From Planctomycetota bacterium (GTDB taxonomy: Bacteria; Planctomycetota; B15-G4): a DNA stretch of 64,000 bases. Position numbers and translations under genes: made by a program. Below the pieces are notes generated by a model, which was not told the origin of the DNA, searched no databases, and saw only the letters and a program-made list of their open reading frames with translations. Position 1 is the stretch's first letter. Each line of letters begins with the position of its first letter. This document shows positions 25,760-35,539 of this stretch, one piece after another. The stretch lies in assembly GCA_021604805.1 (NCBI GenBank), contig BQJR01000004.1, positions 62,001 through 126,000 on the forward strand, given 5' to 3'.

Positions 25760-28700
25760 TCAGCGTTGCGTGGGCGCTTCGAGGAAGGCGCCGTCTTCAC
25801 GCGCACGTACGTGCACGAAGCTGGCCCAGAAGAACGGGTGACCCGCGAGGTTCCGATCCGGGTTCGCCACCGGTCGCGGGCCCAGGCGCTTGCCGCGCCC
25901 CACGCCGAGGAAGGCGCCGCGCTCGGCGCTCGCGTGACGCAAGCCGAGACGCGCGCTGTGCAGCGCACGGGAAGCGTCGCGCGAGTGGAGATAGTCTTCG
26001 TAGAACGCGCGCATGAGCACCTCGCTCTCGCGATCGTCGACCTGCCAGTGCGATGCGACGACGGCCTCGGCCCCCGCGCGCAAGAAGCTCCAAGCCAGCG
26101 AGCGCGTGCCTTCCCCGTGGCGGTTCGCGCCGCTGGCGGTCTCGCAGGCGGACAGCACGGCGAGTTCCGCGGAGAGCTTCCAATCGAGGATCTCACCGAG
26201 GAACAAACGGCCGGCGTCATCGCCCGAAGGTGACAGCGCCAGCGCGCTGCGGCGCGGCTCGTGGGAGTCCTGAACACCGTGCGTGGCGAGGTGCACGATG
26301 GCGGCGCCCTCTACGAACTCGAGCAGCGCAGAGCGCGTGGCTTCCTTGCCGAGCCGCAGACGCAGGCCGTCGGAATCGAGGCGCAATCCGCCGGACTGTG
26401 AATCGCCGAGCAGCGCGTCGACCTCACCGGGCGAGCGCGCTTGCGAGAGGTAACTGCGCGCGATCGCCAGCGCTTCGCTGCGCGTGCCGGGCAGACGATC
26501 GAAGCCGCTGTCGGCGCGCAGCGTGGCGCTGCCGGAGCTGCCCGCACCCGCGGCGTCGAACTGCGGGTCGGCCAACACCACGAGGTCGCTGGTGCGCGGT
26601 TGGCGCAGCACGCGCGGGCTGAGCGCCAGCGCCGAGGCCGAGGGCGAGTAGGTCACACGGCGGTCGTCGAGCAAGAAGCGCAGGTCCTCGAAGGAGGACG
26701 GCGTGTCGACGGCGGCGACCACCAGCGCCTCGAGCGGCAAGCCCGCGAGCGCTCCCGAATCGATCACGAGCAGCTCGCCCTCGCTGGGGCTCAGCTCGAG
26801 CGGCAAGACGAGTCGGTCGTGCAACAGCGCGCCGTCGCGCGCGACTTGCTCCACGCTGCCGAGTGACGCGGGGCGCGCGATGTGTTCGAGGTAACCGTCG
26901 ACTTCGGCGCTCACGCTGGCCAACTTGCCGAGCGCCACGTGACGTCGCTCGCCACCGTCGAGCACATAGGCGTAGAGCTGCGACTCGCCCTCGGCGAAGT
27001 GCACGAGCTGGCAGTCGTCGCTGGCGAGGCGCGACTCGAGCGCGTGCAAGAGCTCGGTGCGTTCCGTCGCCGCCTCCTCGCGCCCGGCGCTGAGTCGGCT
27101 CAACAGGTCGCGCCCCTTCCACCGGTCTGCACGGCGCAAGCCCTGCGCGAAGAGCGCGTGCCACTCCTCGGAGGCGGGGGCGGCGGCCGCGAGCTGCGCG
27201 GCGCTGAGATCTTGGCCCAGACGCGAGAGACGCTCGGAGCGCTTCACGGCGCGCAGGCGCTCGGCCCAACGTTCGTCGAGCTGCGCCGCCCAGCCGTCGA
27301 GCAGCACCGACTCCGCTTCGGCGAAACTGGCCAGCGACTCGGACAGCGCGCCCGCGGCGAACTGCACGCGCGACAGGAAGATCAGCGCGTCGGAGAGCAC
27401 GTCGGCATCGCCGGCACGACGCGCGCTCTGCAAACTCTCGAGCGCAACCGGCGACGCGGCGTCCGCGCCCTCGACCTCGAGCAACCAGCGCGCCTCCTCG
27501 GCCAAGCCGTAGGAGATCAAGCGCTCCACACCGGAAGCGCGCGCCAACTCCAACGCCACACGGCTGTGGCGCTGCGCTTCGGCGAGGTCAGCGCGCCGCT
27601 CGGCCAACTCCACGTTGAGCATGGCGAGCCGGAACTCGATCGCGGGGTTCACGGAGAGCGAGGCTTCCCCGGCGACGGTCTCCATCAAACTCTCGGCTTC
27701 GGCGACCCGGCCGAGGCTCAGCAACGCGTCGCACAGCTGCAGGCTGCGATCGATCACGTTGAGCCGCGCGTGACTCGCCTCGGTGTGTTTGAGCGACTCG
27801 CGCAGCAGCGCGACCGCGCGCGTTTCGTCTTCGAGGAACACGGCCACGATCGCGGCGCCTTGCAGCGCCACCGCGCGCAGCTCGCCGTAGTCGAGCTCGG
27901 AGGCGAAGTGCATCACTTCGTCGTAGGCGGCGAAGGCCGCGCCGTAGCGCCCGGCGTGCTCGTGGGAGCTCGCGACTTGCAGCAGTGCCTTGGCGCGTTG
28001 GAGTTTCGTGACCGCCAGGTCGACGGCGCGTCGAGCGAGCGCGCCGGCGTCTTCGTGCGCGCCTCGGGCGCGGGCCGCGCGACTCTCCACGCTCACCATG
28101 TGCGCAGCGACCTTGGGGTCGTCGAGCTCACCCACCAGCGCACGCACCGCGGGCAGACGCTCCTCGGCCGCCTCGAGCTCGCCGCGGTTGAACAAGCGCT
28201 CGATGAGCGAGAGGCGCTCGACGGCCTCCGCCGAGCGCTGATCGTTCGCGGCCAACACGGCTACGTATTCGTCGGAGGCGCGCAACACGGTCTCGATGTC
28301 GAAGTCATCGGAGAGCAGCACGATGATCGCGCGTCCACGCGCGAGCAACAGCTCCACCGCCGGATGCTCCACGCGCGCCGCGAGCGCCTCGGAGATCGCC
28401 AAGTGCTCGGCCGCCAGATCGCGCTCGCCGGCGTTGGCCATCACGCTCACGAGTTGCGTGCGCGCCACGAGCTCGAAGAGCGCGCGCTCAGGGGCGCTCT
28501 CGGGCAAACTGAGCGCGGCGTCGAGCATGCCGGTGTAGGCCTCCCGACGCTCGGTGCGCAGGTCGAGCGAGTGGAAGAGCTCGCCCGCGGAATTGAGTTC
28601 CTGGGCGCCGCGCAGCGCGAAGCCGATCTCGGCCTGGAAGCCGCCACGCCCGAGACGGAAGCGCGCGAGCGCCTCGCGCAACTCGTCGCCCTCGAGCGGG

Positions 28701-29104
28701 CGCGGTGCGCCGCGACTCACTTCCAGCTCCAGCTCGCCGCGGTGCGGGCCCTGACTGATGGCCTCGAACTCCACGCGCTCGCCGGCTTCCACTTGCAGCT
28801 CGAGGTGCGCGTTCCACTCCAGGCCGCCGTCGTCGTCGAGCGCGCGGTCGGAACCGTCGGCGGCGAGCACTCGCAACACCGGATCCAGATGCACGGAGCG
28901 CAGGTCGAAGCTGAGCGTGCCGGCCGCGTCGGCGAGCACGCTGCAACGACGTCGCACCACGCCCCCGTGTTCGGCGGCCTCAGCATCACTCACTTGCCAG
29001 AGCTGGCGCGAGTCGAGCTCCACCTCCCAGGTCTGCGCAGCGACGGACTCCGCCGACAGCGCGGCGGCGAACAACACGAAGGACACGACAAGCGATGAAG
29101 GCAC
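25760..29104 (-). CDS. Secreted TPR protein with C-terminal CHAT (caspase-like) domain
   Basis: This 1114-residue protein starts at a GTG with GGGAG six bases upstream and a signal peptide (SLVVSFVLFAAALSAESVAAQ). Residues about 25-150 form a beta domain. Residues about 170-650 are helical repeats of TPR type (for example AFAAYDEVMHFASELDYGE). The C-terminal third is a CHAT domain with the caspase-like dyad His942 (HLATHG) and Cys987 (SACETA), plus the conserved GEGTRSLAWSFLRAGA and ASHWQVDD segments. CHAT proteases are clan CD relatives, and some act with a regulatory partner to cleave defined targets. Here the whole protein should be extracytoplasmic. The adjacent secreted protein (29227-30498), 122 bases upstream on the same strand, is the closest candidate partner. 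Confidence 0.9.
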   Translation of the reverse strand: MPSSLVVSFVLFAAALSAESVAAQTWEVELDSRQLWQVSDAEAAEHGGVVRRRCSVLADAAGTLSFDLRSVHLDPVLRVLAADGSDRALDDDGGLEWNAHLELQVEAGERVEFEAISQGPHRGELELEVSRGAPRPLEGDELREALARFRLGRGGFQAEIGFALRGAQELNSAGELFHSLDLRTERREAYTGMLDAALSLPESAPERALFELVARTQLVSVMANAGERDLAAEHLAISEALAARVEHPAVELLLARGRAIIVLLSDDFDIETVLRASDEYVAVLAANDQRSAEAVERLSLIERLFNRGELEAAEERLPAVRALVGELDDPKVAAHMVSVESRAARARGAHEDAGALARRAVDLAVTKLQRAKALLQVASSHEHAGRYGAAFAAYDEVMHFASELDYGELRAVALQGAAIVAVFLEDETRAVALLRESLKHTEASHARLNVIDRSLQLCDALLSLGRVAEAESLMETVAGEASLSVNPAIEFRLAMLNVELAERRADLAEAQRHSRVALELARASGVERLISYGLAEEARWLLEVEGADAASPVALESLQSARRAGDADVLSDALIFLSRVQFAAGALSESLASFAEAESVLLDGWAAQLDERWAERLRAVKRSERLSRLGQDLSAAQLAAAAPASEEWHALFAQGLRRADRWKGRDLLSRLSAGREEAATERTELLHALESRLASDDCQLVHFAEGESQLYAYVLDGGERRHVALGKLASVSAEVDGYLEHIARPASLGSVEQVARDGALLHDRLVLPLELSPSEGELLVIDSGALAGLPLEALVVAAVDTPSSFEDLRFLLDDRRVTYSPSASALALSPRVLRQPRTSDLVVLADPQFDAAGAGSSGSATLRADSGFDRLPGTRSEALAIARSYLSQARSPGEVDALLGDSQSGGLRLDSDGLRLRLGKEATRSALLEFVEGAAIVHLATHGVQDSHEPRRSALALSPSGDDAGRLFLGEILDWKLSAELAVLSACETASGANRHGEGTRSLAWSFLRAGAEAVVASHWQVDDRESEVLMRAFYEDYLHSRDASRALHSARLGLRHASAERGAFLGVGRGKRLGPRPVANPDRNLAGHPFFWASFVHVRAREDGAFLEAPTQR

Positions 29105-29226
29105 GAGCAGCTCCCTGTGCCAGCGGGCTGATCCCCACCAGGTGTTGCGATTCTGCGCGGCGTGACCAGCGCTCGCAACGCTCAGTCTTCGAGTTCTCGG
29201 ATCGCCTGCGGAGCGCGCGGGCCCGC

Positions 29227-30498
29227 TCAGCTGTCGAAGATCTCCGGGATGTCACTCGGAGAGATCGGCACCGCCGGAGCGAAGAGCTGCTTGTAACTCT
29301 TGGCCTTCACGCCCAAGGCGTTGGCGCGCCCCACGAAGGAACGGTCGATCAGGGACTCCAAACTCTTGCACAGTCCCGGCAGCTGTTTCTCCTTCACCAC
29401 GCGCTTGTCGAGCATGGCGTCCAACTTGTTCTGGATGCTGTGCAGCTTCTTGTAGGTCTGCTTGCCGATCTTGCCTGCGATCTTGGCGGCGGCCTTGTGC
29501 TCGAAGTTGCCCGCCTTGAGGTCATCCTTGATGGCGAACATGGCGGAGATCGCCTGGCTGAGCGCGTCGGCCACTTGATCGCGAGCGTCGGCGATGTCGA
29601 GCAGATCCACGGTGGGGTCGAGCACGTTCGTGGTGAGTGCGTCCTTGGCGTCACCGAGGCAGGCACCGATGAGACTGAACGAGTCGAACACGAAGGTCTC
29701 GTCGTCGGTGAGTTCCGAGGTGAGATCCGTGCCGATGAGCCACACGTTGTCGAGGTAGAACTCGCCGCCCTTGTCGAGACCGAAGGCACCGTAGCCGAGC
29801 TCGAAGCGATCGGCTGCGGGACCCATCATGAGTGAGTGCAGCACCGAGAACTCCTCACCGGCGGACTCGCCGTACTCCAGCGCAGGCGTGGCGCGCGCCA
29901 GGAAGTCCAGCCGGTCGTCGTATTGGACCAAGCGCAGGTCGAGCGACGCATACATCGGGAAGGAGACCTGACCGAGCACCATGTCGTCTTGATACGCGCG
30001 CGCGACCAGGCCCGGCAGCGTCTCCTCTCCGCTCTCGAGCGCCTCGTCGTAGCGCACATTCACCTGGTAGTTCACCGAGTCTTCGAGGCCGTAGTAGTTG
30101 GCGTAGATCCAGCTGCTGGAGACACCGCTGCGCAGTCCCTTCACTTCGTCGATGCCGATCGTGGCGCCGAAGGAGAAGCGTTCGCTGCCACTGATCCCAC
30201 CGAACTCCGCGAAGTTGTCGAGGCCCGAACCCGCACCGCGGAACACCAAGCGCTTGTCACCCTTGACGGCTTCGAGCTTCTCACCGGTGACCAGGTCGCG
30301 CGGCTTGTAGCGGGACACCGCCCACTTGAGTTGGTTCGAGTTGAGCGTGACCGGCGTGCGGTTGATCTCGCCCTTCGAGTTGATGTCGTGGGCGTACCAT
30401 TCCTCGCAGGGCCCCAAGCAGGGCTGGACGAAAAGCGCGAGCGTGATGGTGAGCGCGCGATAACGCGTGCCGAAACTCTTCGACGAAACCGACAGCAT
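29227..30498 (-). CDS. Secreted protein of unknown function, lectin-like fold plus helical tail
   Basis: The protein has 423 residues and starts MLSVSSKSFGTRYRALTITL, followed by a probable signal peptide cleavage region (ALFVQPCLG). Residues about 25-270 are beta-rich and include EFYLDNVWLIGTDL and YVSRYDD-like aromatic segments, compatible with a concanavalin-like sandwich. No catalytic motif is visible. From about residue 290 the protein is Lys-rich and helical (KIGKQTYKKLHSIQNKLDAM). I do not recognise a family. It is transcribed toward the CHAT protein gene. Confidence 0.65.
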   Translation of the reverse strand: MLSVSSKSFGTRYRALTITLALFVQPCLGPCEEWYAHDINSKGEINRTPVTLNSNQLKWAVSRYKPRDLVTGEKLEAVKGDKRLVFRGAGSGLDNFAEFGGISGSERFSFGATIGIDEVKGLRSGVSSSWIYANYYGLEDSVNYQVNVRYDEALESGEETLPGLVARAYQDDMVLGQVSFPMYASLDLRLVQYDDRLDFLARATPALEYGESAGEEFSVLHSLMMGPAADRFELGYGAFGLDKGGEFYLDNVWLIGTDLTSELTDDETFVFDSFSLIGACLGDAKDALTTNVLDPTVDLLDIADARDQVADALSQAISAMFAIKDDLKAGNFEHKAAAKIAGKIGKQTYKKLHSIQNKLDAMLDKRVVKEKQLPGLCKSLESLIDRSFVGRANALGVKAKSYKQLFAPAVPISPSDIPEIFDS

Positions 30499-30587
30499 GG
30501 GACTCTCCTCGCAATGCGGGCGCGGGGATTCCGCGCAGCCTCTCTCTCGCGGCCGAGTCTACAGGCTGAGCAGCGATTGCGCGGCGC

Positions 30588-32624
30588 TCACTTGAGGTAG
30601 CCGAGACTGCGGAGGGTCTGGAGCGCTTCCTCGCTCAGTTCGCCGGCCGAGGCGCCTTCACTGTCGGCGAAGTAGGCGCGCAGGGCGGCCAGCATCGCAG
30701 CACGTTGACCGCTGCGTTCGGCGGCGAGATCGCGGCGTTGCGCGGGATCCTCGAGGACATCGAAGACACGCAGACGCAGCGCGCCGAGCGCTTCGGCCTG
30801 TTCTCCCGCGCGTGTGCCGTCGCCCGCGAGCAGCTCGTCGAGCGTGGGCGGAGGACCGCCCGAAGCGCCGGGGTGGTCGAAGATCCAATGCTCGCGCTCG
30901 GTACGCAGCGCGGCCAACCAGTGTCCCGATTGGATCCGCTCCGCGACGCGCAGCTCGGCGGGCGGCTGGGCGCGCAGGTCGAGGCCTTGCGCGTGCTCGA
31001 GGTGGCCGAGGCCGAGCGCGCCGAGGATCGTGGGCGCGACGTCCACGAGGCTCGCCTGCGCAGGCGCGTGGCCCGCTTGCACGCCCGCCGGGAAGCGCAC
31101 GATCAACGGGAGGCGCACGAGCTCGTCGTGCAAGGAGGCGCGGTGCAGGTAACCGCCGTGGTCGAGGAACTCTTCGCCGTGATCGGCGGTGAACACCACG
31201 AGCGTGTCGCGCCATTGCTCGCGGCGGCGCAGCTCGTCGAACAGGCGCCCGATCTGCGCGTCGAGGAAGCGCACTTCGCCGGCGTAGAGCGCGCGTAAGG
31301 CTTGCACGTTCTCGGGTGCGAAGTCGGGTTCGTCGCGCAGCACGCCACTGGGGTGCGGGAGGTAGGGGTCGTGCGGGTCGAAGGCGTGCAAGTAGAGGAA
31401 GAAGGGTGCGTCGCCGAAACCATCGAGCAGCTCGAGGCCCGCGTCGACGACTTCATCGGCCATCATCACGCCCGTGCGGCGCGCGCGCAGGCCTTGGGCG
31501 TCGAGGATCGGGATCACGAGTTTGCTGCCCGCGTGCGGGCCGCGCAGCAAGCCGAGTCGCACCGCCCAACGGTTCAGCCGGACGATCCAGTAGAAGCTCG
31601 CTTCGGGGCGGTGCGTGTCGCCGCGCACGTGGCGCATGTCGCGCTCGAAACCGCGTTGGCGATCCAGGATGGGGTTCCCGAGCACGGCGCCCGTGGCGTA
31701 GCCCGCACGACGCAACACGCTCGTGAGGGTGGGCAGCTGCGCGGGGAGCCGGCCGTCGAAGTCGCGCACGCCGTGCACGCGCGGGGAACTGCCGGTGAGC
31801 AGCGAGGCCACCGACGGCAAGGTCCAGGAGGAGGTCGCGAGCACGTCGGGCACGCGCCAGGACTCGGCGGCGAGCGCGTCGAGCACGGGGGTGTCGCTGT
31901 CGACGCTGCGCGCGCCGGGCGCGGGATCCTCGGAGCCTCCCTCCTCGGGCACGCGGTCGCCGGAAGTACGCGACGTGGAGTCGGATTCGGCGCGTCGGTA
32001 GCAACCGAGCGCGTCGGCGCGCAGCGCGTCGGCCACGATCAGCAAGACATTGGGCGCGTGCTCACCGAGGGCGCGTGTGCCGCGGGGTGCGCGGACCTCT
32101 CCGGGATGCCACGCACTGCCGAGCACCCACGGCGTGAGCAGCGCGAGCACGAGCAAGAGCACGGGCGCCACGCGCGGCAGCATGGCGAGCACACGCGGCG
32201 TGAAGCGCTGCCACGACGCAGCGCCCACGAGCCCGAACAACAGCGCGCCCCACCAGCCGAGCGTGCCCCAACCCGCGTCGGCCACCAGCACCAGAGCCAC
32301 GAAGAGCGCCCAGGCCACGCTCGAGTTGCGCAGCGCGCGCGCACGCGTAGCGGCGCGCAACAGCGCACTCAAAGGCGCGGCAGCGCCCAACGCGATCACG
32401 GCTGGCAACAACCAACTCAGCGTGGCGTAGAGCAACAGACCCGGCGCGCGAGCGAACACGGCTTCCCCGCCGATGTCGTGCACGTCGAGTGCACCCTCGA
32501 GCGTGCCGAGGGCCGCCACCAAGGCGAGGAACACGGGCCAGTCGGCCGTGTGGCGTGACGCGGAGCCGCTGCTCGCGCCGTCCACCGCGTTCGCTCCCAG
32601 CGATGAAGCCGCGCGCTGACGCAT
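30588..32624 (-). CDS. Sulfatase-fold membrane enzyme lacking the formylglycine cysteine
   Basis: This 678-residue protein has about five membrane segments between residues 30 and 170, then an alkaline-phosphatase/sulfatase-like domain. The metal-binding start is NVLLIVADALRAD (192-204), and the later motif is FTADHGEEFLDHGGYLHR. At the nucleophile site the protein reads SSWTLPSVASLLTG. T268 is in the position where sulfatases have Cys or Ser in C/S-x-P-x-R, and the Arg is Val. That pattern is closer to phospholipid headgroup transferases (phosphoethanolamine or phosphoglycerol type), which use Thr. The reaction is therefore open. Its start overlaps the iorB-like stop (TGATG). Confidence 0.8.
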   Translation of the reverse strand: MRQRAASSLGANAVDGASSGSASRHTADWPVFLALVAALGTLEGALDVHDIGGEAVFARAPGLLLYATLSWLLPAVIALGAAAPLSALLRAATRARALRNSSVAWALFVALVLVADAGWGTLGWWGALLFGLVGAASWQRFTPRVLAMLPRVAPVLLLVLALLTPWVLGSAWHPGEVRAPRGTRALGEHAPNVLLIVADALRADALGCYRRAESDSTSRTSGDRVPEEGGSEDPAPGARSVDSDTPVLDALAAESWRVPDVLATSSWTLPSVASLLTGSSPRVHGVRDFDGRLPAQLPTLTSVLRRAGYATGAVLGNPILDRQRGFERDMRHVRGDTHRPEASFYWIVRLNRWAVRLGLLRGPHAGSKLVIPILDAQGLRARRTGVMMADEVVDAGLELLDGFGDAPFFLYLHAFDPHDPYLPHPSGVLRDEPDFAPENVQALRALYAGEVRFLDAQIGRLFDELRRREQWRDTLVVFTADHGEEFLDHGGYLHRASLHDELVRLPLIVRFPAGVQAGHAPAQASLVDVAPTILGALGLGHLEHAQGLDLRAQPPAELRVAERIQSGHWLAALRTEREHWIFDHPGASGGPPPTLDELLAGDGTRAGEQAEALGALRLRVFDVLEDPAQRRDLAAERSGQRAAMLAALRAYFADSEGASAGELSEEALQTLRSLGYLK

Positions 32625-34882
32625 CAGGTCCAGGAGAGGTCGTGACGCGCGAGCGGCAAGTCACGCACGCGCTGGCCCACCGCCGCGAAGACGGCGTTCA
32701 GCAAGGCCGGCGCCACAGGCGGCACGCCCGGTTCACCCACGCCCGAGGGTGGCGCACTGCTCTCCACGAGGTGCGTGTGGATCTGCAGCGGCGCCTCGCT
32801 CATGCGCAGCAGCTTGAACTCGTGAACGTTGCTCTGCACCACGGCGCCGTTCTCGGCGGTGATCTCGCCGTGCAGCGCGAGGCTCAGCCCGAAGATCACC
32901 GCGCCTTCCAGTTGCGCGCGCACGCGGTCGGGGTTCACGACCGTGCCGCAGTCGATGGCGATGTCGACGCGCGGGATGCGCAGCTTGCCGTCCTTCGCGA
33001 TGTCGACTTCCACCACCACGGCGGCGTCGGCCACGAAACTGCGCGCCACGGCCACACCGCGCCCGCGACCGCGCGGCAGCTCGCCGCCCCAGCCGCTGCG
33101 CTGCGCCACGAGCCGCACCACGTTCTTGATGCGCCCCACGTCGAAGGGATGCGTGTCGAGCGACTCGCCGTAGTTGCCGTACTGCACGCCCTCGGCGAGC
33201 AGGTCCACGTGACGGTCGGGACCCAGCAGCGCGAGCAAGTGCTGCACGGGGTCTTGGCTGCGCGCGTGCGCCAACTCGTCCACGAAACACCCGGCGGCGA
33301 AGGCGTGGAAGATGTTGCAGACCGAGCGCAACCAGCCGATGCGCAGGTGAGCTTCGGCTTTGCAGACCTCGAGCTGCAGCGCGGGCACGTTGTAGGGCAG
33401 GTCGCTGAAACTCTGGGCGAGTTCGCCACTCGAACCTTGGTCGACACCGGCACTGAAGGTGGAGCTGATCGACGGGAAGGCTGTGCGGCCGCGCAGCGCG
33501 AGCAACTCGCCTTGCGCGTCGAGACCGGCTTCGAAGGCCACGGCGGCGGCGGCGTGGTAGTAGTCGTGGCGGATGTCGTCTTCGCGACTCCACACCAGGC
33601 GCACCGGGCGGCCGCCCATGCGCTGACTCAACAGCGCGGCTTCCACCACGAAGTCGGGCTTGCTCTTGCGACCGAAGCCGCCGCCCAAGAGCGTGACGTG
33701 GATCGACACCCGGTCGGGCGCGATGCGCAGCGCGCCGGCCACCATGCCTTGCGCGGCTTGCGGGTTCTGCGTGGGCGCCCAGATCTCGGCGGCGCCGTCC
33801 TTCACGATGGCGAGCGCGCAGGGCGGCTCCATCGAGGCGTGCGCGAGGTAGGGCACGCTGTACTCGGCGCTGACGCGGCGCGCGGCCTCGGCGAAGGCCA
33901 CGTTCACATCGCCCTTCTGTCGCACGACGACCCCGGGCTGACGCACCGACTCGAGGCGCGCGTCGCGGTCGGCGGCGCTGTCGAAGGCGTCGTGCGGCGA
34001 GGCGCCCCATTCGATCTCGAGCGCGGCGCGGCCCTGCATCGCGGACCAGGTGTCGCCGGCGACGACGGCCACGCCGCCGAGCGGTGCGAAGCCTGGAGCG
34101 CCGCGCGGTGTGTCGAGCTGGATCACGTCGATCACACCTTCGACATCGCGCGCGTCGTCGTCGTTGAGTGCGGCGACGCTCGCACCGACCACGGGCGGGC
34201 GCGCGATCACGGCGGTGAGGGCGCCCTTGGCCGGCACGTCGAGACCGAAGCGCGCCGTCCCGCGCACGATGTCAGCGGTGTCGTAGCTGGGCACGCCCTT
34301 GCCCACGTAGCGACGTTCGCTCGGGCTGCGGAAGCGCAATGCGTCGTCCGCGGGCACAGAGAGCGCGGCGGCCGCGGCCACGAGCTCGCCGAAGGGCAGC
34401 GCGTCGCGGCCGTCGCTGTGATGCACGGCGTGGTCGCGCGCGGTGCAGTCGCGCGTGGGCACGCCCCACTGCGCGGCGGCGGCTTGCTCGAGCATCAGGC
34501 GCGCGGCGGCGCCTGCGCGTCGCATGGGTTCGTAGAACTGGCGGATGGAGCGCGAGCCATCGGTGTTCTGGTCGCCGAAGCGCGCGTCACCGAGGGCTTG
34601 GCTGAGTTCCACGCGCTCCCAGTCGGCGCCGAGTTCGTCGGCCAAGACCATCGGCAGCGTGGTGCGGATCCCGGTGCCCATCTCGGAGCGGTGCGTGACG
34701 ATGCGCACCAGGCCGTCGGGCTGGATCGCGAGCCACAAGCTCGGCTCGAAACTCTCACCGTCGGCGGGACGCAACAGCTTGCGCAAGGTGCCGCCCGACG
34801 CAGGCGCGGCAAGCAGCAAGCCGCCGGCGCCGATCAACCCGCTGAGGAAGGCGCGGCGGGACACCGAAGACGTGGTGCTCAT
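32624..34882 (-). CDS. Molybdenum hydroxylase large subunit, isoquinoline 1-oxidoreductase beta-like
   Basis: The 752-residue protein starts at 34882, overlapping the iron-sulfur subunit by ATGA. A twin-arginine signal ([14 protein letters not shown]) sends the complex to the periplasm. The family motifs of molybdopterin-cytosine-dinucleotide hydroxylases are present: [12 protein letters not shown] for cofactor binding, and near the C-terminus [16 protein letters not shown], which carries the catalytic Glu. The length and the two-subunit make-up match IorB and related aldehyde or N-heterocycle oxidoreductases. The real substrate is unknown. Electrons leave through the [2Fe-2S] subunit encoded just upstream. 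No cofactor-maturation gene is adjacent. Confidence 0.9.
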   Translation of the reverse strand: MSTTSSVSRRAFLSGLIGAGGLLLAAPASGGTLRKLLRPADGESFEPSLWLAIQPDGLVRIVTHRSEMGTGIRTTLPMVLADELGADWERVELSQALGDARFGDQNTDGSRSIRQFYEPMRRAGAAARLMLEQAAAAQWGVPTRDCTARDHAVHHSDGRDALPFGELVAAAAALSVPADDALRFRSPSERRYVGKGVPSYDTADIVRGTARFGLDVPAKGALTAVIARPPVVGASVAALNDDDARDVEGVIDVIQLDTPRGAPGFAPLGGVAVVAGDTWSAMQGRAALEIEWGASPHDAFDSAADRDARLESVRQPGVVVRQKGDVNVAFAEAARRVSAEYSVPYLAHASMEPPCALAIVKDGAAEIWAPTQNPQAAQGMVAGALRIAPDRVSIHVTLLGGGFGRKSKPDFVVEAALLSQRMGGRPVRLVWSREDDIRHDYYHAAAAVAFEAGLDAQGELLALRGRTAFPSISSTFSAGVDQGSSGELAQSFSDLPYNVPALQLEVCKAEAHLRIGWLRSVCNIFHAFAAGCFVDELAHARSQDPVQHLLALLGPDRHVDLLAEGVQYGNYGESLDTHPFDVGRIKNVVRLVAQRSGWGGELPRGRGRGVAVARSFVADAAVVVEVDIAKDGKLRIPRVDIAIDCGTVVNPDRVRAQLEGAVIFGLSLALHGEITAENGAVVQSNVHEFKLLRMSEAPLQIHTHLVESSAPPSGVGEPGVPPVAPALLNAVFAAVGQRVRDLPLARHDLSWT

Positions 34883-35337
34883 CGCAGCTCCTCCGCGGCG
34901 CTCTGCACGGCGGCCAAGATGCGCGGATAGGTGCCGCAACGACAGATGTTGCCGGCCATGGCGGTGCGCACTTCGGAGTCCGTGGGCGACGTGTTCTCCG
35001 CGAGCAGCGCGGCGGCCGACATCAGCTGGCCCACTTGGCAGTAACCGCACTGCGGTACGTCGTGTTCGACCCAAGCCTTCTGGAGCGGGTGGTCCCCCTT
35101 GCTGGAGAGGCCTTCGATGGTCGTGACGGACCGGCCAGCCAAGGATCCCACCGGCAACATGCACGAGCGCGTGGCGCGACCGTCGAGGTGAACCGTGCAC
35201 GCGCCGCACTGCGCCATGCCGCAACCGAACTTCGTGCCGCGCAACTCCAGGTGGTCGCGAAGCACCCACAATAAAGGCGTTTCCGGCGCGACGCGGTCCA
35301 ACACGACCTCGCGCCCGTTGATCGTCAACTCGACCAT
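34879..35337 (-). CDS. Molybdenum hydroxylase [2Fe-2S] subunit, isoquinoline 1-oxidoreductase alpha-like
   Basis: The 152-residue protein starts at the ATG at 35337 ([20 protein letters not shown]). Two iron-sulfur centres are visible. The ferredoxin-like site uses Cys39, 44, 47 and 59 ([17 protein letters not shown]). The helical domain uses Cys97 and Cys100 (QCGYCQVGQ) and Cys132 and Cys134 (CRCGTY). It passes electrons from the molybdenum subunit at 32624-34882, to which it is coupled by an ATGA overlap. Subunits of this type are usually exported together with the Tat-targeted large subunit. Confidence 0.94.
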   Translation of the reverse strand: MVELTINGREVVLDRVAPETPLLWVLRDHLELRGTKFGCGMAQCGACTVHLDGRATRSCMLPVGSLAGRSVTTIEGLSSKGDHPLQKAWVEHDVPQCGYCQVGQLMSAAALLAENTSPTDSEVRTAMAGNICRCGTYPRILAAVQSAAEELR

Positions 35338-35539
35338 GATCTGCGGCCTCACAGGAACTCGAAGCGCGTCGATCCACGCGACGCGAGCCGCGAGCATAAG
35401 TCACGCGCGTGCTCTCGCGCAGACTTCCCGACATGGCGCTCGCACGACGCGCGCGAGACCAGCCAGGCGAAGGCGGCGCGCACTCTCCCGACACACGCGA
35501 GCACAGCGCGCACTCCGCGAGACTCCGTGAGCGCCGCGT

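Noticed and set aside
26882..29098. A 738-residue open frame on the plus strand, antisense to the CHAT protein gene.
   Set aside because: It is rich in Arg, His, Glu and Ala with no domain, and is the typical reverse-strand shadow of a high-GC gene. The minus-strand reading contains clear CHAT motifs.
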